Origin: Bursaphelenchus xylophilus
Lineage: Eukaryota > Nematoda > Chromadorea > Rhabditida > Aphelenchoididae
Length of the DNA: 64,000 nt
Direction of reading: 5' to 3'
Assembly (NCBI GenBank): GCA_904066235.2
Contig: CAJFCV020000003.1
Coordinates: 3,534,001 to 3,598,000, forward strand
Below are positions 10,250 to 23,000 of the stretch, in pieces. The stretch's first letter is position 1. Each line of letters starts with the position of its first letter. The notes beneath the pieces are model-generated. The model did not search any database. It had not been told where the DNA came from and worked only from the letters and a program-made list of their open reading frames with translations. A program made the translations under genes and the position numbers.

Positions 10250-13200
10250 ATGGGTTGGCTAGACCATCTCGCTCCAGTGGTCACTAGTGGCATTTTGATG
10301 GTGGCTTGTTGGTCCATTGGTCATTACGGCTTCTCAATTATTTGGATTGGAATTTTGACACTGTTGTACTTCATCAAGACAAGGATGTGGGTTACGAGGC
10401 AAGAAGCTCGACTGAATATGAGGAAACAGATTCTGCGTGAACGAGGGCTAATTGGAGTTGGTAACAAGAGTGATGAATTGCCAAGTTGGATAAGGTTTCC
10501 CGATACAGAGCGAATTGAATGGGTCAATCAGGTTAGATTTTGGCGTTTTTATTGTAATTTTAGGCACAAAGCAAAGATTGTGTTTAATAAGTTGTGATAG
10601 ACCCTCCTGAAGCTAATGAGCTTTTGGTTTTAGGTGTTGAAGCAACTGTGGCCCTTTATTTCCCAGTATTCTGCTCAATTCATGCGAGAATTCATCGAAC
10701 CTCAAGTTCTTGAGCAAATGCCCTCTCCATTCAAATCTTTCAAGTTCTTGGACATCGATATGGGTGATATGCCCTTCCGAGTTAGTGGGCTGAAGGTATA
10801 CACGCATAATGTTGGAAGGGATCGGATTATTGTTGATCTGGATGTGGCTTATGCCGGAGATGCCGAGTTCAAGGTGAAGACCTGCGGATTTACTGGTGGA
10901 ATGAATGAACTTGTGGTGAGTGAGATTTTTTTCTTCTTCTTGCATTTTTAGGCGGAACGTGAAGGTTTTTTTACATCGTTTCTTATATTATTTATGTTGT
11001 TTTAGCTCTCCGGAAAAGTCAGATGTGTTCTTTGCCCATTATTGCCTCAACCACCGATGATTGGTGGATTCTCAGCCTCATTTGTCGAACTTCCCAAGTT
11101 TGACTTTAATTTGACCGGAATGGGCGACTTTCTTCAACTTCCCCTTCTGATGGATGCCATCAGATCAATTATCAATGCTCAGATGGCTAATTTGTGTGTC
11201 TTGCCCAATTCAATTGTTATTCCATTGGTTCCAAATGTTGATGTGAATAAGCTGAACGTACCAATTCCAGATGTAAGTGTGATTTTTGATTGTTTTTTTA
11301 TTGTTTTAGGGAGTTCTTCGGATCAAAATTGTTGAGGCGCGGAATTTGGAGAACAAAGATGTTTCATTCCTCACCAAGGACAAGAGTGATCCCTACTGCG
11401 AAGTTCAATGTAAGCCGAGCAAAAATTTTGTGACTTTTTTATCTTTGATACCTAGATTATGTTGCACTTGATTTTAACTTCCATGTTTTTAGTGGGATCT
11501 CAGCTTTTCAAGACCGAAACGATCAATAATGATTTGAATCCCGTCTTCAATGAATATTTTGAAGCCATTGTGGATCAAGCATCAGTTCAGAAATTGAGAT
11601 TGAACATGTTCGATGAGGATACAACGAGACAAGATGAAGAACTTGGTCGACTTTCAATCCCATTGTCTTATGTTAGAAAGCAGAAGTTGGTCTCAAAAGT
11701 AAGCAAATTCTCATTTGTTTTTATGCCTTTAGTGGTTCCATCTCGAAGCCTGCAAACATGGCGAACTTTACGTCAAACTTTTTTGGTGCGACCTGAGTTC
11801 GGAGAATAAAGGATCGATCCCAAATGATAGCGAATGGCTCTCAACGAACAAGACTGTCCACACTTTATTGCTGATGGCATTCGTCGACAATGTGAGGGAA
11901 CTTCCGTATCCAAAAGCCAACCTGGAGCCGTCTCCGGTCCTGGACTTTACCATTGGAAATACGACTCAAAGAACCCCCGTGAAAGTGAAAACAGTCAACC
12001 CGATTTACCAGTTCAAGTGCTATTTCTTTGTCCAGAACGCTGAATATAAAGAGTTGACTGTGAAGGTATGTTTTTTAGAGAAAAGAGACTTGATTTATAT
12101 TGTGCTTGATGATATTGAAAACTTTTAGGCCATCGATTCCACAACGACTAAACCACTTGGAGAATTGAGCATTTCCCTTGGCTATCTGATGGAACAGCCA
12201 GAAATGGAAGTGTTTGATAAAGTGTTCCAACTCAGGCATGGAGTCAGCGTCAGTCATATTACACTGACTTTGAGGGCAAGGGTAAGACATTTTTGAGTTC
12301 TTTTTTTGACTTTAGGCCCTGTATGGAAGATGAAGTCTAATAGCTGCGGTTTTAGCATATTGTCCCCTCTCATGGTGACTCGGCCAGCCTCTCAGGCACC
12401 TCTGACGACATTTCTCAATATGCGAATGCCTCTCACATCGAAAGAGCATATGATTTGAAACAAGAAAACAATAATATCCATGTCAACTCCAATGGGGTCC
12501 ACAAAGACCAAAAGGATGATGTCATGGCCCCAGAACCGGGAAAGATCCCAGAAGTGAATGAGAAGCTACATCCTGAATCGAAAAATCAATTGAATACGGG
12601 GAGATATCAGACGTTGGACCGAAAAGCAAGCTTTGGGTCGCAATCCAGCTATCAGAAGGGAGATAATAAATTGAATAGACTGTTGAAACCGAAGTTCCGA
12701 AAGTAAGTTTATGTTGATGTAGTTGGTGATGGGTAGTAATGGAATTTTGTGAACGATTAAAGGGATGGAATTAATTTGGGGGACCGTTTATGGCATTTGA
12801 AGTTTTTGGGGAACTTTTTGAGCCAGAAATTGAGGAATTCTATATCGTTTTAGGTGATTTTAGGTATAATTTTTTTTGATAAAATTGTTTTGATTCATTG
12901 ATTTAGTAAAAGTAGAAGTCCCAGTATCGCAAGAATCCTAAGACCAGTCAGTAAAAGGCATCAGTTGTAAGTAGTGGCGAGAAAAATATTAACAAAGGGA
13001 TTTGTGAGGCTCGAAAAATATAAATTGATTTGTCTTATTAATAACAACCCCGATTGAAATAATTTTTGAAGTGATTTTGATATGTTATAACCCTGATCTT
13101 TTTTTAATTTTGATGAATTATTTGTTGTTTTTAGAGGCCAACGAGACAGCTCCAAACCAGTCGGAAGGCTCCAAGTGAACCTAAAATATGACGAACCTGG

Positions 13201-13765
13201 CCATAAATTGCTGGTTGATGTAATCACGTTAGAGTAAGTTGAACGCAATGGAATCTGAACGCGTATTTTACCTAACTTCGAAAAAAAATTATGATTTTTT
13301 CCCACAGAAATTAATTTATATGGTTTTAGTGAGCTGGTCCCCCTGGCTTCGGATGGGTCTGTCTCCCCATACGTTCAAGTCAAATTGATACCTCATAGAT
13401 CCAACCATGCACGAGCAAAGAAACGAACTAACACGGTAGTGAATAGTGGGCCGAAATTGGCCTTCAACACCGAGCTGGATTTCGAGATTGATTCGAATGA
13501 CATAGCTCAATATAAGATGAAATTTTCGGTCAAAGACTCATTGAACTATGGAGTCTTGTCCAGGACACCGACTTTGGGAGAGGTAAGGAATATCTTTGAT
13601 GCTTTTGGAAATTTTGAAATTGCATTTTTCACAATATTTTTGATGTTTTGAATGAGTTGATCTCAAAAAATTTTTATTTTTCAGTCTGAACTTCCCTTGA
13701 CCAATTTCCACCCATCGAAGCCAATCCTAGGCCATTGGTTGAACCTAGAAGCCCCGAGGGAATAG
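10250..13765 (+). CDS. esyt-2: extended synaptotagmin (E-Syt), ER-plasma membrane tether
   Basis: Twelve exons: 10250-10531, 10634-10915, 11006-11272, 11310-11409, 11493-11698, 11733-12065, 12129-12281, 12356-12702, 12907-12966, 13135-13233, 13330-13582, 13685-13765; all phases agree and give 820 aa, close to animal E-Syts. Order: N-terminal hydrophobic hairpin (about residues 8-45) that anchors in the ER; SMP lipid-transfer domain (about 75-277; 'VLKQLWPFISQY', 'NVGRDRIIVDLDVAYAGDAE'); C2A with acidic Ca-binding loops ('TKDKSDPYCEV', 'FDEDTTRQDEELG'); C2B (from 'WFHLEACKHGELYVKLFW'); a Ser/Lys-rich linker; and a C-terminal C2C ('GRLQVNLKYD'). The family tethers ER to plasma membrane and moves glycerolipids. 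The reading frame stays open upstream of the chosen ATG back to an acceptor near 10211, so a slightly longer N-terminus is possible. The symbol follows the C. elegans name; strict orthology is untested. Confidence 0.93.
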
Positions 13766-14403
13766 TGAACCATCAACTAACATGAACTGAATGCTCGGTG
13801 CAACCAAAAAACCCGACAAAAGAGATATGGTTTTAGATTTTTCAATATTTTCAAGGATTTTTTTTCAAGTTAACGACAATTTTTGTTAGTTTTACTTCGT
13901 TTTCTGCCTTTGCCATGTAATTCTTGCACTTATTTTTATATTTTTTGCTCATTTTTTCTTACCACATTGTTAAAATTCGGGTCCCAAATAATTTTGTAAA
14001 TACTGTATATCTCACCCAAATTTTGCCTTTACTCTGTTTTTTTTATACTTACCTGTTTGATCTTATATATTGTTCAAGCGCTTCGTAACCCATTATTTTG
14101 CCTCATTTTGTGATAGAAAATCTTACATGACCAAAGTATTGTGATACACGAGAAATGGAAGAGAAAACTGTGAATAAATATATATTTTTGAGATGAGATT
14201 GTAGATTTTGGCATTTGTTTTTGATGTTGAATTTCCCTATGATATTTATAATGATGGTTTGTTGATTTCCGTGGATGTTTTGGGGATAATTTGGACAGGG
14301 ATAAGGTTGAAAACGATCAGAAAACCTCTTACTATTGGAGGGTGCTGGGTGAATTTTCTAATAGAAAATTTGCATAAAACTTGGCAGTACTGAAAAATAG
14401 ATT
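13766..14403 (+). terminator. 3' UTR and polyadenylation signal of extended synaptotagmin
   Basis: AT-rich untranslated sequence after the stop codon. AATAAA at 14173-14178 is the best polyadenylation signal, giving a 3' UTR of about 420 nt. No other feature is visible before the palindrome that starts near 14404. Confidence 0.45.
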
Positions 14404-14844
14404 TTTAAAACACCATTTCTGACTCACTGAATCAGCCGTGTGCAAGGCCGGGACATAGGAAATTTTCGATTTTGAGATTTACAGCTGGATATGACCGCAC
14501 CCATCATATAAGTGTGTCCCTGAAGCCTTTTGCCCTAATTCTCCCGTTAACCTAGTTTTATTTACAATTTAAGCAATTTACAGTAACGTCAAATAACTCA
14601 AAATTGAGAAGATACTGAGCCGTAAAATTGTTACCATGTATGTTTTTGGGCACTGGGAATCCAATGGAGGTGGTTTTGGGTCGAAAGGATTACTGTAACA
14701 TAGCAAACTTGCGCTTCGGCCGCACAAAATCGGCCGTAAAAAAGTTGTTTCTGAAAACCCACAGCTGAATTTTTGATATGTTGATCAGCATAAAATTCTG
14801 CCCTAGAAACATTAAAAAAAAGTCCAAAAATGCGGGGGGGCTAT

Positions 14845-14914
14845 TTTCGTGGTATAGTGGATTTTGACAAAAACTACCAATCTGACGGCCCGAGTTCGAG
14901 TCCGGGTGGACGCA
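14845..14914 (+). repeat. tRNA-like segment in left arm of P1
   Basis: A-box-like TGGTATAGTGG and, at tRNA spacing, B-box-like GAGTTCGAGTCC. The cloverleaf is degraded (stems mismatch), so it is likely tRNA-derived with a possible internal pol III promoter rather than a functional tRNA. The inverted twin is at 15729-15798. Confidence 0.6.
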
Positions 14915-15728
14915 AATCGCTTAGAATTGGTCGGGAATGTCTTTAAAGGCGCGGATATGGAAGATGGAGTCTATTTCAGGTGATTTTGATAACAATCCGG
15001 CAGTTTTCAGATTTTTTTGTGGAAAAAAGGCGAAAATACAACTTTTTGACAAATCGTATTTTCTACGGCTGTTTTGCGTTCATGACAGAATAAGAACTTA
15101 TATGTAGTGTTTTTAAGGCGTTTCCAATAAGTAGAAACCATTTTCTGAGTATTTAGATATTATACTAGGTACCTGTTAATTTTGCCTCTTGCAGGCATCT
15201 GTAGTAACGAAACTTGGCTAATGACAACGTAATTCACTGTTTTATGACCATATTTCACATTTTTTTCAGAAAATGGCTCATCATCGAAGTAATTGGCTTT
15301 ATAGAAAAATCGATGAAATGCGGAGAAAATTTCGTTTTCAAACTAGGTTTCTTGTGGTTAGCCGTGAAATAATTTAAATTTTATGCTAGTTATAACCTTT
15401 GTAGACAATTTGTCAAGTCAGAGCGAAAAAAATTGCAACCTGGATGGTCTATGCACTGTTGCTTATCAGATGTCAAGTACAATATAAAAAAAAATTTTTT
15501 TGACGGGTTTAATTGCCGAAAACTCCCTTCAAACGATTAAATATAAGTTCTTATTCTTTCATGAACGCAAAACAGCCGTGTAAAATACGATTTGTCAAAA
15601 AGTTGTATATTCGCTTTTTTTCCACCAAAAAATCTGAAAACTGTCAGAAGCTCATCAAAATCACCTAAAATAAGCTCAAGCTTGTATATTCCCTCCATAA
15701 AAGTCATTCCCGACCAATTCTCAGTGAT

Positions 15729-15798
15729 TTGCGTCCACCCGGACTCGAACTCGGGCCGTCAGATTGGTAGATTTTGTCAAAATCCACTATACCACGAA
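15729..15798 (-). repeat. tRNA-like segment in right arm of P1
   Basis: Mirror copy of the segment at 14845-14914, reading on the minus strand, so the two would be transcribed toward each other across the loop. Confidence 0.6.
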
Positions 15799-16562
15799 AA
15801 TAGCCCCCCGCATTTTTGGACTTTTTTTTAATGTTTCTAGGGCAGAATTTTATGCTGATCAACATATCAAAAATTCAGCTGTGGGTTTTCAGAAACAACT
15901 TTTTTACGGCCGATTTTGTGCGGCCGAAGCGCAAGTTTGCTATGTTACAGTAATCCTTTCGACCCAAAACCACCTCCATTGGATTTCCAGTGCCCAAAAA
16001 CATACATGGTAACAATTTTACGGCTCAGTATCTTCTCAATTTTGAGTTATTTGACGTTACTGTAAATTGCTTAAATTGTAAATAAAACTAGGTTAACGGG
16101 AGAATTAGGGCAAAAGGCTTCAGGGACACACTTATATGATGGGTGCGGTCATATCCAGCTGTAAATCTCAAAATCGAAAATTTCCTATGTCCACGGCTAA
16201 TTCACCGAGTCAGAAATCGTGTTTTAAAGGCTTGAGTCAGATTTTAAGCCCGCGCTTTGTAAAATTCGCCGTGATCAGGTCCGAAACTGAAATGTTGTCT
16301 TCTCTATGCAGAATTTCGGGGAGTGGTTTATTGGCTGATAATTCTATAATATTGCTTATTTTCTAAACTAAACCCTAATTCCCTCTCTTTCTAACATCTT
16401 GCGATGAATCGCTAAACTACAAAACTGCGTTAGATAAAAAGCCCAAAAATGGGAGTTTTTTTATTTGTTCTTCTTATTTTTCGTTTTTCCTAAATTGCTT
16501 ATTCCTTTGGGCGACTAACTAGGGAAGTGTACAAAGGAACCCTCACCAAATGGCAAGTGATA

Positions 16563-17188
16563 TACTAGTCGCGGAAAAAAGTCCTGGGATTTTTCTGCGA
16601 CTCTGCACTGTGCATGAACCCGAAAAGTGCATTTGCACAGTGCAATTTTGTTGATGTTGGCTTATTGTCGCGCGCGATTCCCGCGACAAATCAACTTTTC
16701 GGAGCGCGACGGAATTTGGGGGGCGCGAGAAAATCCCAGGACTTTTTTCCGCGACTAGTACTAGTCGCGGAAAAAAGTCCTGGGAATTTCTCGCGCCCCC
16801 CAAATTCCGTCGCGCTCCGAAAAGTTGATTTGTCGCGGGAATCGCGCGCGACAATAAGCCAAAATCAACAAAATTGCACTGTGCAAATGCACTTTTCGGG
16901 TTCATGCACAGTGCAGAGTCGCAGAAAATTCCCAGGACTTTTTTCCGCGACTAGTACACCATTGGAAAGCCCTTGAAAAATGGTGCAAGATACTAGTCGC
17001 GGAAAAAAGTCCTTAGAATTTTTCGCGGCCCCCAAATCTCGTCGCACCCCGAAATGTTGATTTGTCGCGGGAATCGAGCGCGACAATAAGGCAAAATCAA
17101 CAAAATTGCACAGTGCAAAATGTGTTTTCGGGTGAATGCACAGTGCGGAGTCGCAGAAAAATCCCAGGACTTTTTTCCGCGACTAGTA
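16563..17188. mobile_element. three clustered MITEs, CTAGTCGCGGAAAAAAGTCC family
   Basis: Copies at 16563-16760, 16758-16955 and 16991-17188, each about 197 bp and bounded by inverted CTAGTCGCGGAAAAAAGTCC. Copy 1 is close to the reverse complement of copy 2 and the two share a TAC/TAG junction, so together they form a larger palindrome. Identical apparent proteins on opposite strands are explained by this inversion. GC-rich relative to surroundings, with CACTGTGC words inside. Confidence 0.85.
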
Positions 17189-17345
17189 TCAGTCTGTCGG
17201 AAAAATAACGGCGGATCGTCGCATCAAAATGTCTCGCCTCGCCGCTATCGCGCACGAAATCCCCAGTCGCGGCTTGCAGTCGCAAAGCGATGATGGGCGA
17301 TTCCGAGGCGCGACGATCCGCCGTTATTTTCCCGACAGACTGATA
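17187..17345. mobile_element. MITE, TCAGTCTGTCGGGAAAATAACG family, copy 1
   Basis: Element 17189-17343 (155 bp) with inverted TCAGTCTGTCGG / CCGACAGACTGA ends, flanked by TA. It abuts the preceding MITE cluster directly. The same family occurs at 28905, 31841, 34627 and 40860. Confidence 0.85.
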
Positions 17346-17464
17346 CCATTTTCATTTTTTGCAGAATGCCTTTCCGCGACGACATACTGTAAATTTCATT
17401 ATTTTTATGTCATTTCGCAACAAAAATCTTTCTTTCTCTTGAGCGGATAAAAATCCTCGAAGAG

Positions 17465-17540
17465 GGTCGCTTCAATAGTGCAGTGGTTGCTGAGCAGGCT
17501 GAAAAACCAAAGCAAGCTAGGCTCGATTCCCAGCCTGGGC
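17465..17540 (+). repeat. tRNA-derived sequence
   Basis: A-box-like AATAGTGCAGTGGTTGCTGAG followed at tRNA spacing by B box GGCTCGATTCC. Stems do not form a full cloverleaf. It lies just upstream of palindrome P2 and is not inverted there. Confidence 0.5.
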
Positions 17541-18273
17541 AACGTTTTGCGTTTTTACAGTTAGGAAAATATTTGAGTTAAACTTTTACAAACGCTTTAA
17601 TTTTTTTAGAAAACGGTCGATTACGGTTAAAACCATCAAACTTACATGTTTTTCAAAATTAAAAAAAAGTGAAAAGTGTTTTTTCACGTCATGGGTGTTT
17701 AAAACCAGTAAATATCATATGTAAAATGGTTTTACTGGCAAGCGCCAAACTTCATAATGAATATTAGGCCAACCTAGTAGCGATATTTACCGTTTAGCGT
17801 TTTGAAATAAGATTTATTTTGCCCCACAGCAGGTATTGTAACTATTTAAAACACGATTTCTGAGTCACTGTATCAGCCGTGGACATTCAAAAAAATCGAT
17901 TTTGAGATTTTTGTTTTAAAATGACCGGGGGCATCCTACTAGCACATAACCATAACATTTTTGCCCAATTCTCCCGTTAACCTACTGTAATTTACAATAA
18001 TATGATTTTACAGTAATCGGATATTACTCAAAAAGTACGCATCGTAATTGGCTGAAATCGGTATTATAAAGGTTTTGGCACCTTGGCATTACAATAGAAG
18101 TCGAATTTTGGCTGTCGGGTTACTGTAACATAGTGAAACCTTGGTTCGGCCGCACAAAATCGGCCATAAAAAATTTGTTTCTGAAAACCCACAGCCAATT
18201 TTTGGATATGTTAATAAGCATAAAATTCTGCTATAGAAACATTAAAAAAAAGTGCAAAATGTCATAACACCAT

Positions 18274-18346
18274 TTTCGTGGTATAGTGGATTTTGGTCAA
18301 AATTTGTAATCTGAAGGTCCCGGGTTCGATTCCCACTGGACGAAAA
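18274..18346 (+). repeat. tRNA-like segment in left arm of P2
   Basis: TTTCGT at the start pairs with ACGAAA at the end, giving six acceptor-like base pairs. A box is TGGTATAGTGG and B box GGTTCGATTCC (canonical). This is the best preserved of the tRNA-like segments in the palindromes. Mirror copy at 19347-19419. Confidence 0.65.
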
Positions 18347-19346
18347 ATGTGAGAGGCTGCATAGAAACTTAGGAAATCGCCCCAGATGGGTTTGTTATAC
18401 ACATTTGAGCCATATAAGACTATATCCAAGGTGGTAATGCAAATTTTAACGTATTTTTTGAAGGTAAAATGAGCGTTTTTCTTTTATAGGATTTTCCAGC
18501 AAGCTCAGTTGCAGAAAAACGGTAAAACTAAAATAGGTAGGGTTTTCGAGCATACTCAATTCAACGAAAGCGATTTTTCGGAGCCAAAGTTACTGTAACA
18601 TAGAAAAACAAGGTTTCGGCCGTTAAAAATCGGCTGTAAAATTTTTCTTTTTATCGTTAAGCTGACGGTTATTCGATTTTCGGAATCACCGTAAAATTCT
18701 GCTCTAGAAACAATCAAGAAACGATCTTTTTATAAACAACACTTAATTTTGTGGGGAATTACTTTTAAATTTTAAAATTGTAAATAAAAGTATGTTAACG
18801 AAGGAATTAGAGTAAAATAGTTTAAAGACAAGCTTAAGCCACGAATTCAATTAATTTTAGGCTAAAAACTCAAAAAAATTTTTTTTTATTTTCGCACAAG
18901 ATTTATGAACTTGGAAATTTCGGTGCAAGCGTAAAAAAATTGTGAAATACAAAAAGTGGAGTTAAGATACACTATAAGATGTCTCTAAGGCAGAATTTTA
19001 CGGTGATTCCGAAAATCGAATAACCGTCAGCTTAACGATAAAAAGAAAAATTTTACGGCCGATTTTTAACGGCCGAAACCTTGTTTTTCTATGTTACAGT
19101 AACTTTGGCTCCGAAAAATCGCTTTCGTTGAATTGAGTATGCTCGAAAACCCTACCTATTTTAGTTTTACCGTTTTTCTGCAACTGAGCTTGCTGGAAAA
19201 TCCTATAAAAGAAAAACGCTCATTTTACCTTCAAAAAATACGTTAAAATTTGCATTACCACCTTGGATATAGTCTTATATGGCTCAAATGTGTATAACAA
19301 ACCCATCTGGGGCGATTTCCTAAGTTTCTATGCAGCCTCTCACATT

Positions 19347-19419
19347 TTTCGTCCAGTGGGAATCGAACCCGGGACCTTCAGATTACAAATTTTGACCAAA
19401 ATCCACTATACCACGAAAA
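19347..19419 (-). repeat. tRNA-like segment in right arm of P2
   Basis: Inverted twin of 18274-18346, including B box (GGAATCGAACC on the + strand) and A box (CCACTATACCA on the + strand). Confidence 0.65.
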
Positions 19420-20079
19420 TGGTGTTATGACTTTTTGCACTTTTTTTTAATGTTTCTATAGCAGAATTTTATGCTTATTAACACATCCAAAAATTGGCTG
19501 TGGGTTTTCAGAAACAAATTTTTTATGGCCGATTTTGTGCGGCCGAACCAAGGTTTCACTATGTTACAGTAACCCGACAGCCAAAATTCGACTTCTATTG
19601 TAATGCCAAGGTGCCAAAACCTTTATAGTACCGATTTCAGCCAATTACGATGCGTACTTTTTGAGTAATATCCGATTACTGTAAAATCATATTATTGTAA
19701 ATTACAGTAGGTTAACGGGAGAATTGGGCAAAAATGTTATGGTTATGTGCTAGTAGGATGCCCCCGGTTATTTTAAAACAAAAATCTCAAAATCGATTTT
19801 TTTGAATGTCCACGCCTAACTGGCGGCAGATTCACTGACTCAGAAATTGAGTTTTAAGGGAGAAATCAACCGTTTATAATTTTTTGCCCTGAGGCATCCT
19901 GCAAAGAATGAAAATGGTACCTTTCACCATTTTTCAAGGGCTTTCCAATGGTGTATAACACTTGCCATTTGGCGACGTTCGTTTGTACACTTCCCAAGTA
20001 AGTTGCATTTGTCATAAAAGGTGTGTTCCTTTGCAGATTTTGCTACATTTTTTCTTTTTAGCCTAAACGTTTGTTTAGG

Positions 20080-23000
20080 ATGAAGTTGCGCAACGAATGC
20101 GCACTGCATATGATACGAAATTTTATTATTTTGAATGACCCTGGTAATAAAGAAGTTTGCCCGCTTAAAATTCCGGTAAGTCCGCCCTAGGTTTTGTTAT
20201 TCGTTTTTAGCTAATAGCTCGTCGATACCTTGTGCTTATTTTTGAACGCTCCGGTTACATTTACGTTCTTCGAATGCGTTTATTTCTCCTTAAGGTTGGA
20301 GGGTACCTTGATCGGATACGTTTTAATGCATTGGGTAGGTGTGCTTTTGAGACAATCGCTTGAAAGTTAGGTCTTTGAACATCCCCTTACAAGGGCTCGG
20401 CAAAACCTCGTCCCCTGGTTTCTTCCTGAAACATATACCATTTGAAAGAGCGCAAAAAACTGGTCTAGGATCACCTTCAATTAGCTGCTAAGATTCACTT
20501 ACGTGCTAGCTAGCGGACTTTTTTTCAAAATTCCCAATTAGACTTTGGGAACCTTTTCTTCTGGGATGCCAACGAGATCGAATAATCACTTTTCATACAA
20601 ATATTAGTCACCTATGGTAATGGAGGCTTCAATCAAGATCAAAAAACATAAAGTTTTTTCCGAGCTTGAAACTCTCAGGTCGAAGCCTTCAACGAGTGAT
20701 TAGGCGATGTTTTAGGTCTTGTAAACCGAGACATACTAGGAGGTTTCAAACATGTATACCGTTTTCAGGCTCGCTTTTCACGTACTGTCCGTAAATGGGC
20801 ATTCCTGGCAAAAAATATTAAAGCCGTTGAAAGTTGCGACCATTTTGGATGCCCACTTCAGGGTCAAAGACACCTTTATCACAAAAAATTAAAAAACCTG
20901 TCCATTTTTCTAATAAAACTAATCTAGGGTACCCCAAAAATCAATTTAAAATTAAAGAATACATGCGAGCCTTCTTCATTCCATAATAGCCAAAAAAATC
21001 CAATGATTCAAAAGAGGATTCGAACCAGGTCCGCAGGTCCTCCTTGTAAAGCGCCTTACCCCACTAGGCCACCGACGCACTGCTTCGCCGTGCTTTTGAA
21101 ATCGATTCCTTTTGTTTTCTTGAAAGAAGGGTGAGACTGGCTTAGAACTAAAAAATGCTCGCTAGCTGGTTGAACCTGAACTCTACCCCTTTTCTGAACT
21201 TTACCCCTTTTTCAACTCTACCCCTTTTTGAACTTTACCCCTTCAGAACTTTACCCCTTTTTCAACTCTACCCCTTGAATGAACTTTACCCCTTTTTGAA
21301 CACTACCCCTCATTTTGAAAATTGAAAAAATGAGATGTGACACCTTATACGATGAAAATTTTTTTCAAATTGAAAATAATAAGGTGTGACATCTTATACG
21401 ATGAAAAAGTTTTTCAAATTGAGAAAAATCAGGCGTGACATCTTATACGATGAAATTTTTTTTCAAATTGAAAATAATAAGGTGTGACATCTTATATGAT
21501 GAAAATTTTTTTCAAATTGAAAATAATCAGGTGTGACATCTTATATGATAAAAATTTTTTTCAAATTGAAAATAATAAGGTGTGACATCTTATATGATGA
21601 AAATTTTTTTTCAAATTGAAAATAATAAGGTGTCCCACCTTATACGATGAAAATTGTTTAACGGTCGAATAGTATTTATTTTGCTAAAATCATATGTACA
21701 GGGTGGTTCAGCTAAGTTCGCGGATGTAAAATGCTTATAACTTTTTATCGGATTGTTCAATTTTTATGAGCAATAGCTCATTTTATTCCTTAGTAGTTAC
21801 CATTTTGTTTAAAAAAAAGATCATTAAAAATGATCAGTCCTACGTCGAGTTATGACCCTTCAAAGTCAAACATGCTTTTTCACGCAAATTTTAAAAAAAT
21901 TTGATTTTCAAAAATTTTTGAATTTTGAAAACTGTAATAAAAACTGAGCTATTCAACGTTGAGATATCCGGAAAAAAATTTTAGTGAAGTTGCTACACAA
22001 AATTCTAAGACTTTTGGCATCAGCGGATAGTTGAAATTTTTCGTTTCCGGCGAGCTGCGCTCTGTTAAAAGTGGGATTTTTTAATCGTTTTTTTCGCCGT
22101 AACTTTTGACATTTTTTAGGTAGCCCTTAGCTTTTTGGCTATTGTCATCAGCGAATGGGGCCGAAACTTTGCGTTTTTTCGAAATTTGCATATCTATGCC
22201 CTCCGGATATCACCCCTAACGGTTGGAATTTTCGGATTTTTTTTTGATTCCATCGTATTCTACGCAAAATTCTATGACTTCTGAAGCCCATTTACAATTT
22301 ACAATTATCGACCGGTCGAAAGTTATAAGCGCTTTTCGAGATTTTTCGGAAATTTTGAGATTGAAGCGTGAAAAAGCATGTTTGACTTTGAAGGGTCATA
22401 ACTCGACGTAGGATTGATCATTTTTAATGATCTTTTTTTTAAATAAAATGGTAACTACTAAGGAATAAAATGAGCTATTGCTCATAAAAATTGAACAATC
22501 CGATAAAAAGTTATAAGCATTTTACATCCGCGAACTTAGCTGAACCACCCTGTACTTATGTGTTTATGGTGTATATCGCTTCCTTTGCGTAAGGTTTCTG
22601 GTTGGTCTCTCTTGCTGGGGCATTGTGTGGGGGTTCTCGCAAGTTACCGCGGTAGTAGCCGGCTGATTCGTCTTTGCACTCTGTTTATTAACAGTTGAAC
22701 GCAATTTGAAAAAAAATTTCATCATATAAGATGTCACACCTTATTATTTTCAATTTGAAAAAAAATTTCATCGTATGAGATGTCACACCTGATTATTTTC
22801 AATTTGAAAAAAATTTTCATCGTATAAGATGTCACACCCTATTTTTGTCGATTTGAAAAAAATTTTCATCGTATAAGATGTCACACCTGATTATTTTCAA
22901 TTTGAAAAAAATTTTCATCATATAAGATGTCACACCTTATTATTTTCAATTTGAAAAAAAATTTCATCGTATAAGATGTCACACCTGATTATTTTCAATT

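Larger units (their letters stand above)
14404..16228. mobile_element. giant palindrome P1 (1.83 kb) with tRNA-like sequence in each arm
   Basis: The two arms (about 14404-15103 and 15540-16228) are inverted copies around a loop of about 440 bp. The ends read TTAAAACAC then a 'TTTCTGACTCACTGAATCAGCCGT' type motif, shared with the palindrome at 17846-19857. Both arms carry a tRNA-like segment. The left arm has a small extra stretch near the end, so the arms are not perfect. No transposase frame. I class it as a foldback element; mechanism unknown. Confidence 0.85.
17846..19857. mobile_element. giant palindrome P2 (2.0 kb) with tRNA-like sequence in each arm
   Basis: Arms of about 870 bp (17846-18716 and 18995-19857) around a short loop of about 280 bp. 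It shares with P1 the terminal TTAAAACACGATTTCTGAG motif, the CTCCCGTTAACCTA block, the CGGCCGCACAAAATCGGCC block and the tRNA-like core, so P1 and P2 are one family. The right arm has a few extra bases near its end. No coding capacity. Confidence 0.87.

Noticed and set aside
14845..14914. Functional tRNA genes in the palindromes
   Set aside because: A and B boxes fit, but the stems are mismatched and the anticodon arm is unclear; tRNA-derived is the safer call.
16543..16976. Two near-identical 120-aa proteins on opposite strands
   Set aside because: Explained by two MITE copies in inverted orientation; the frames are a by-product of GC-rich arms.
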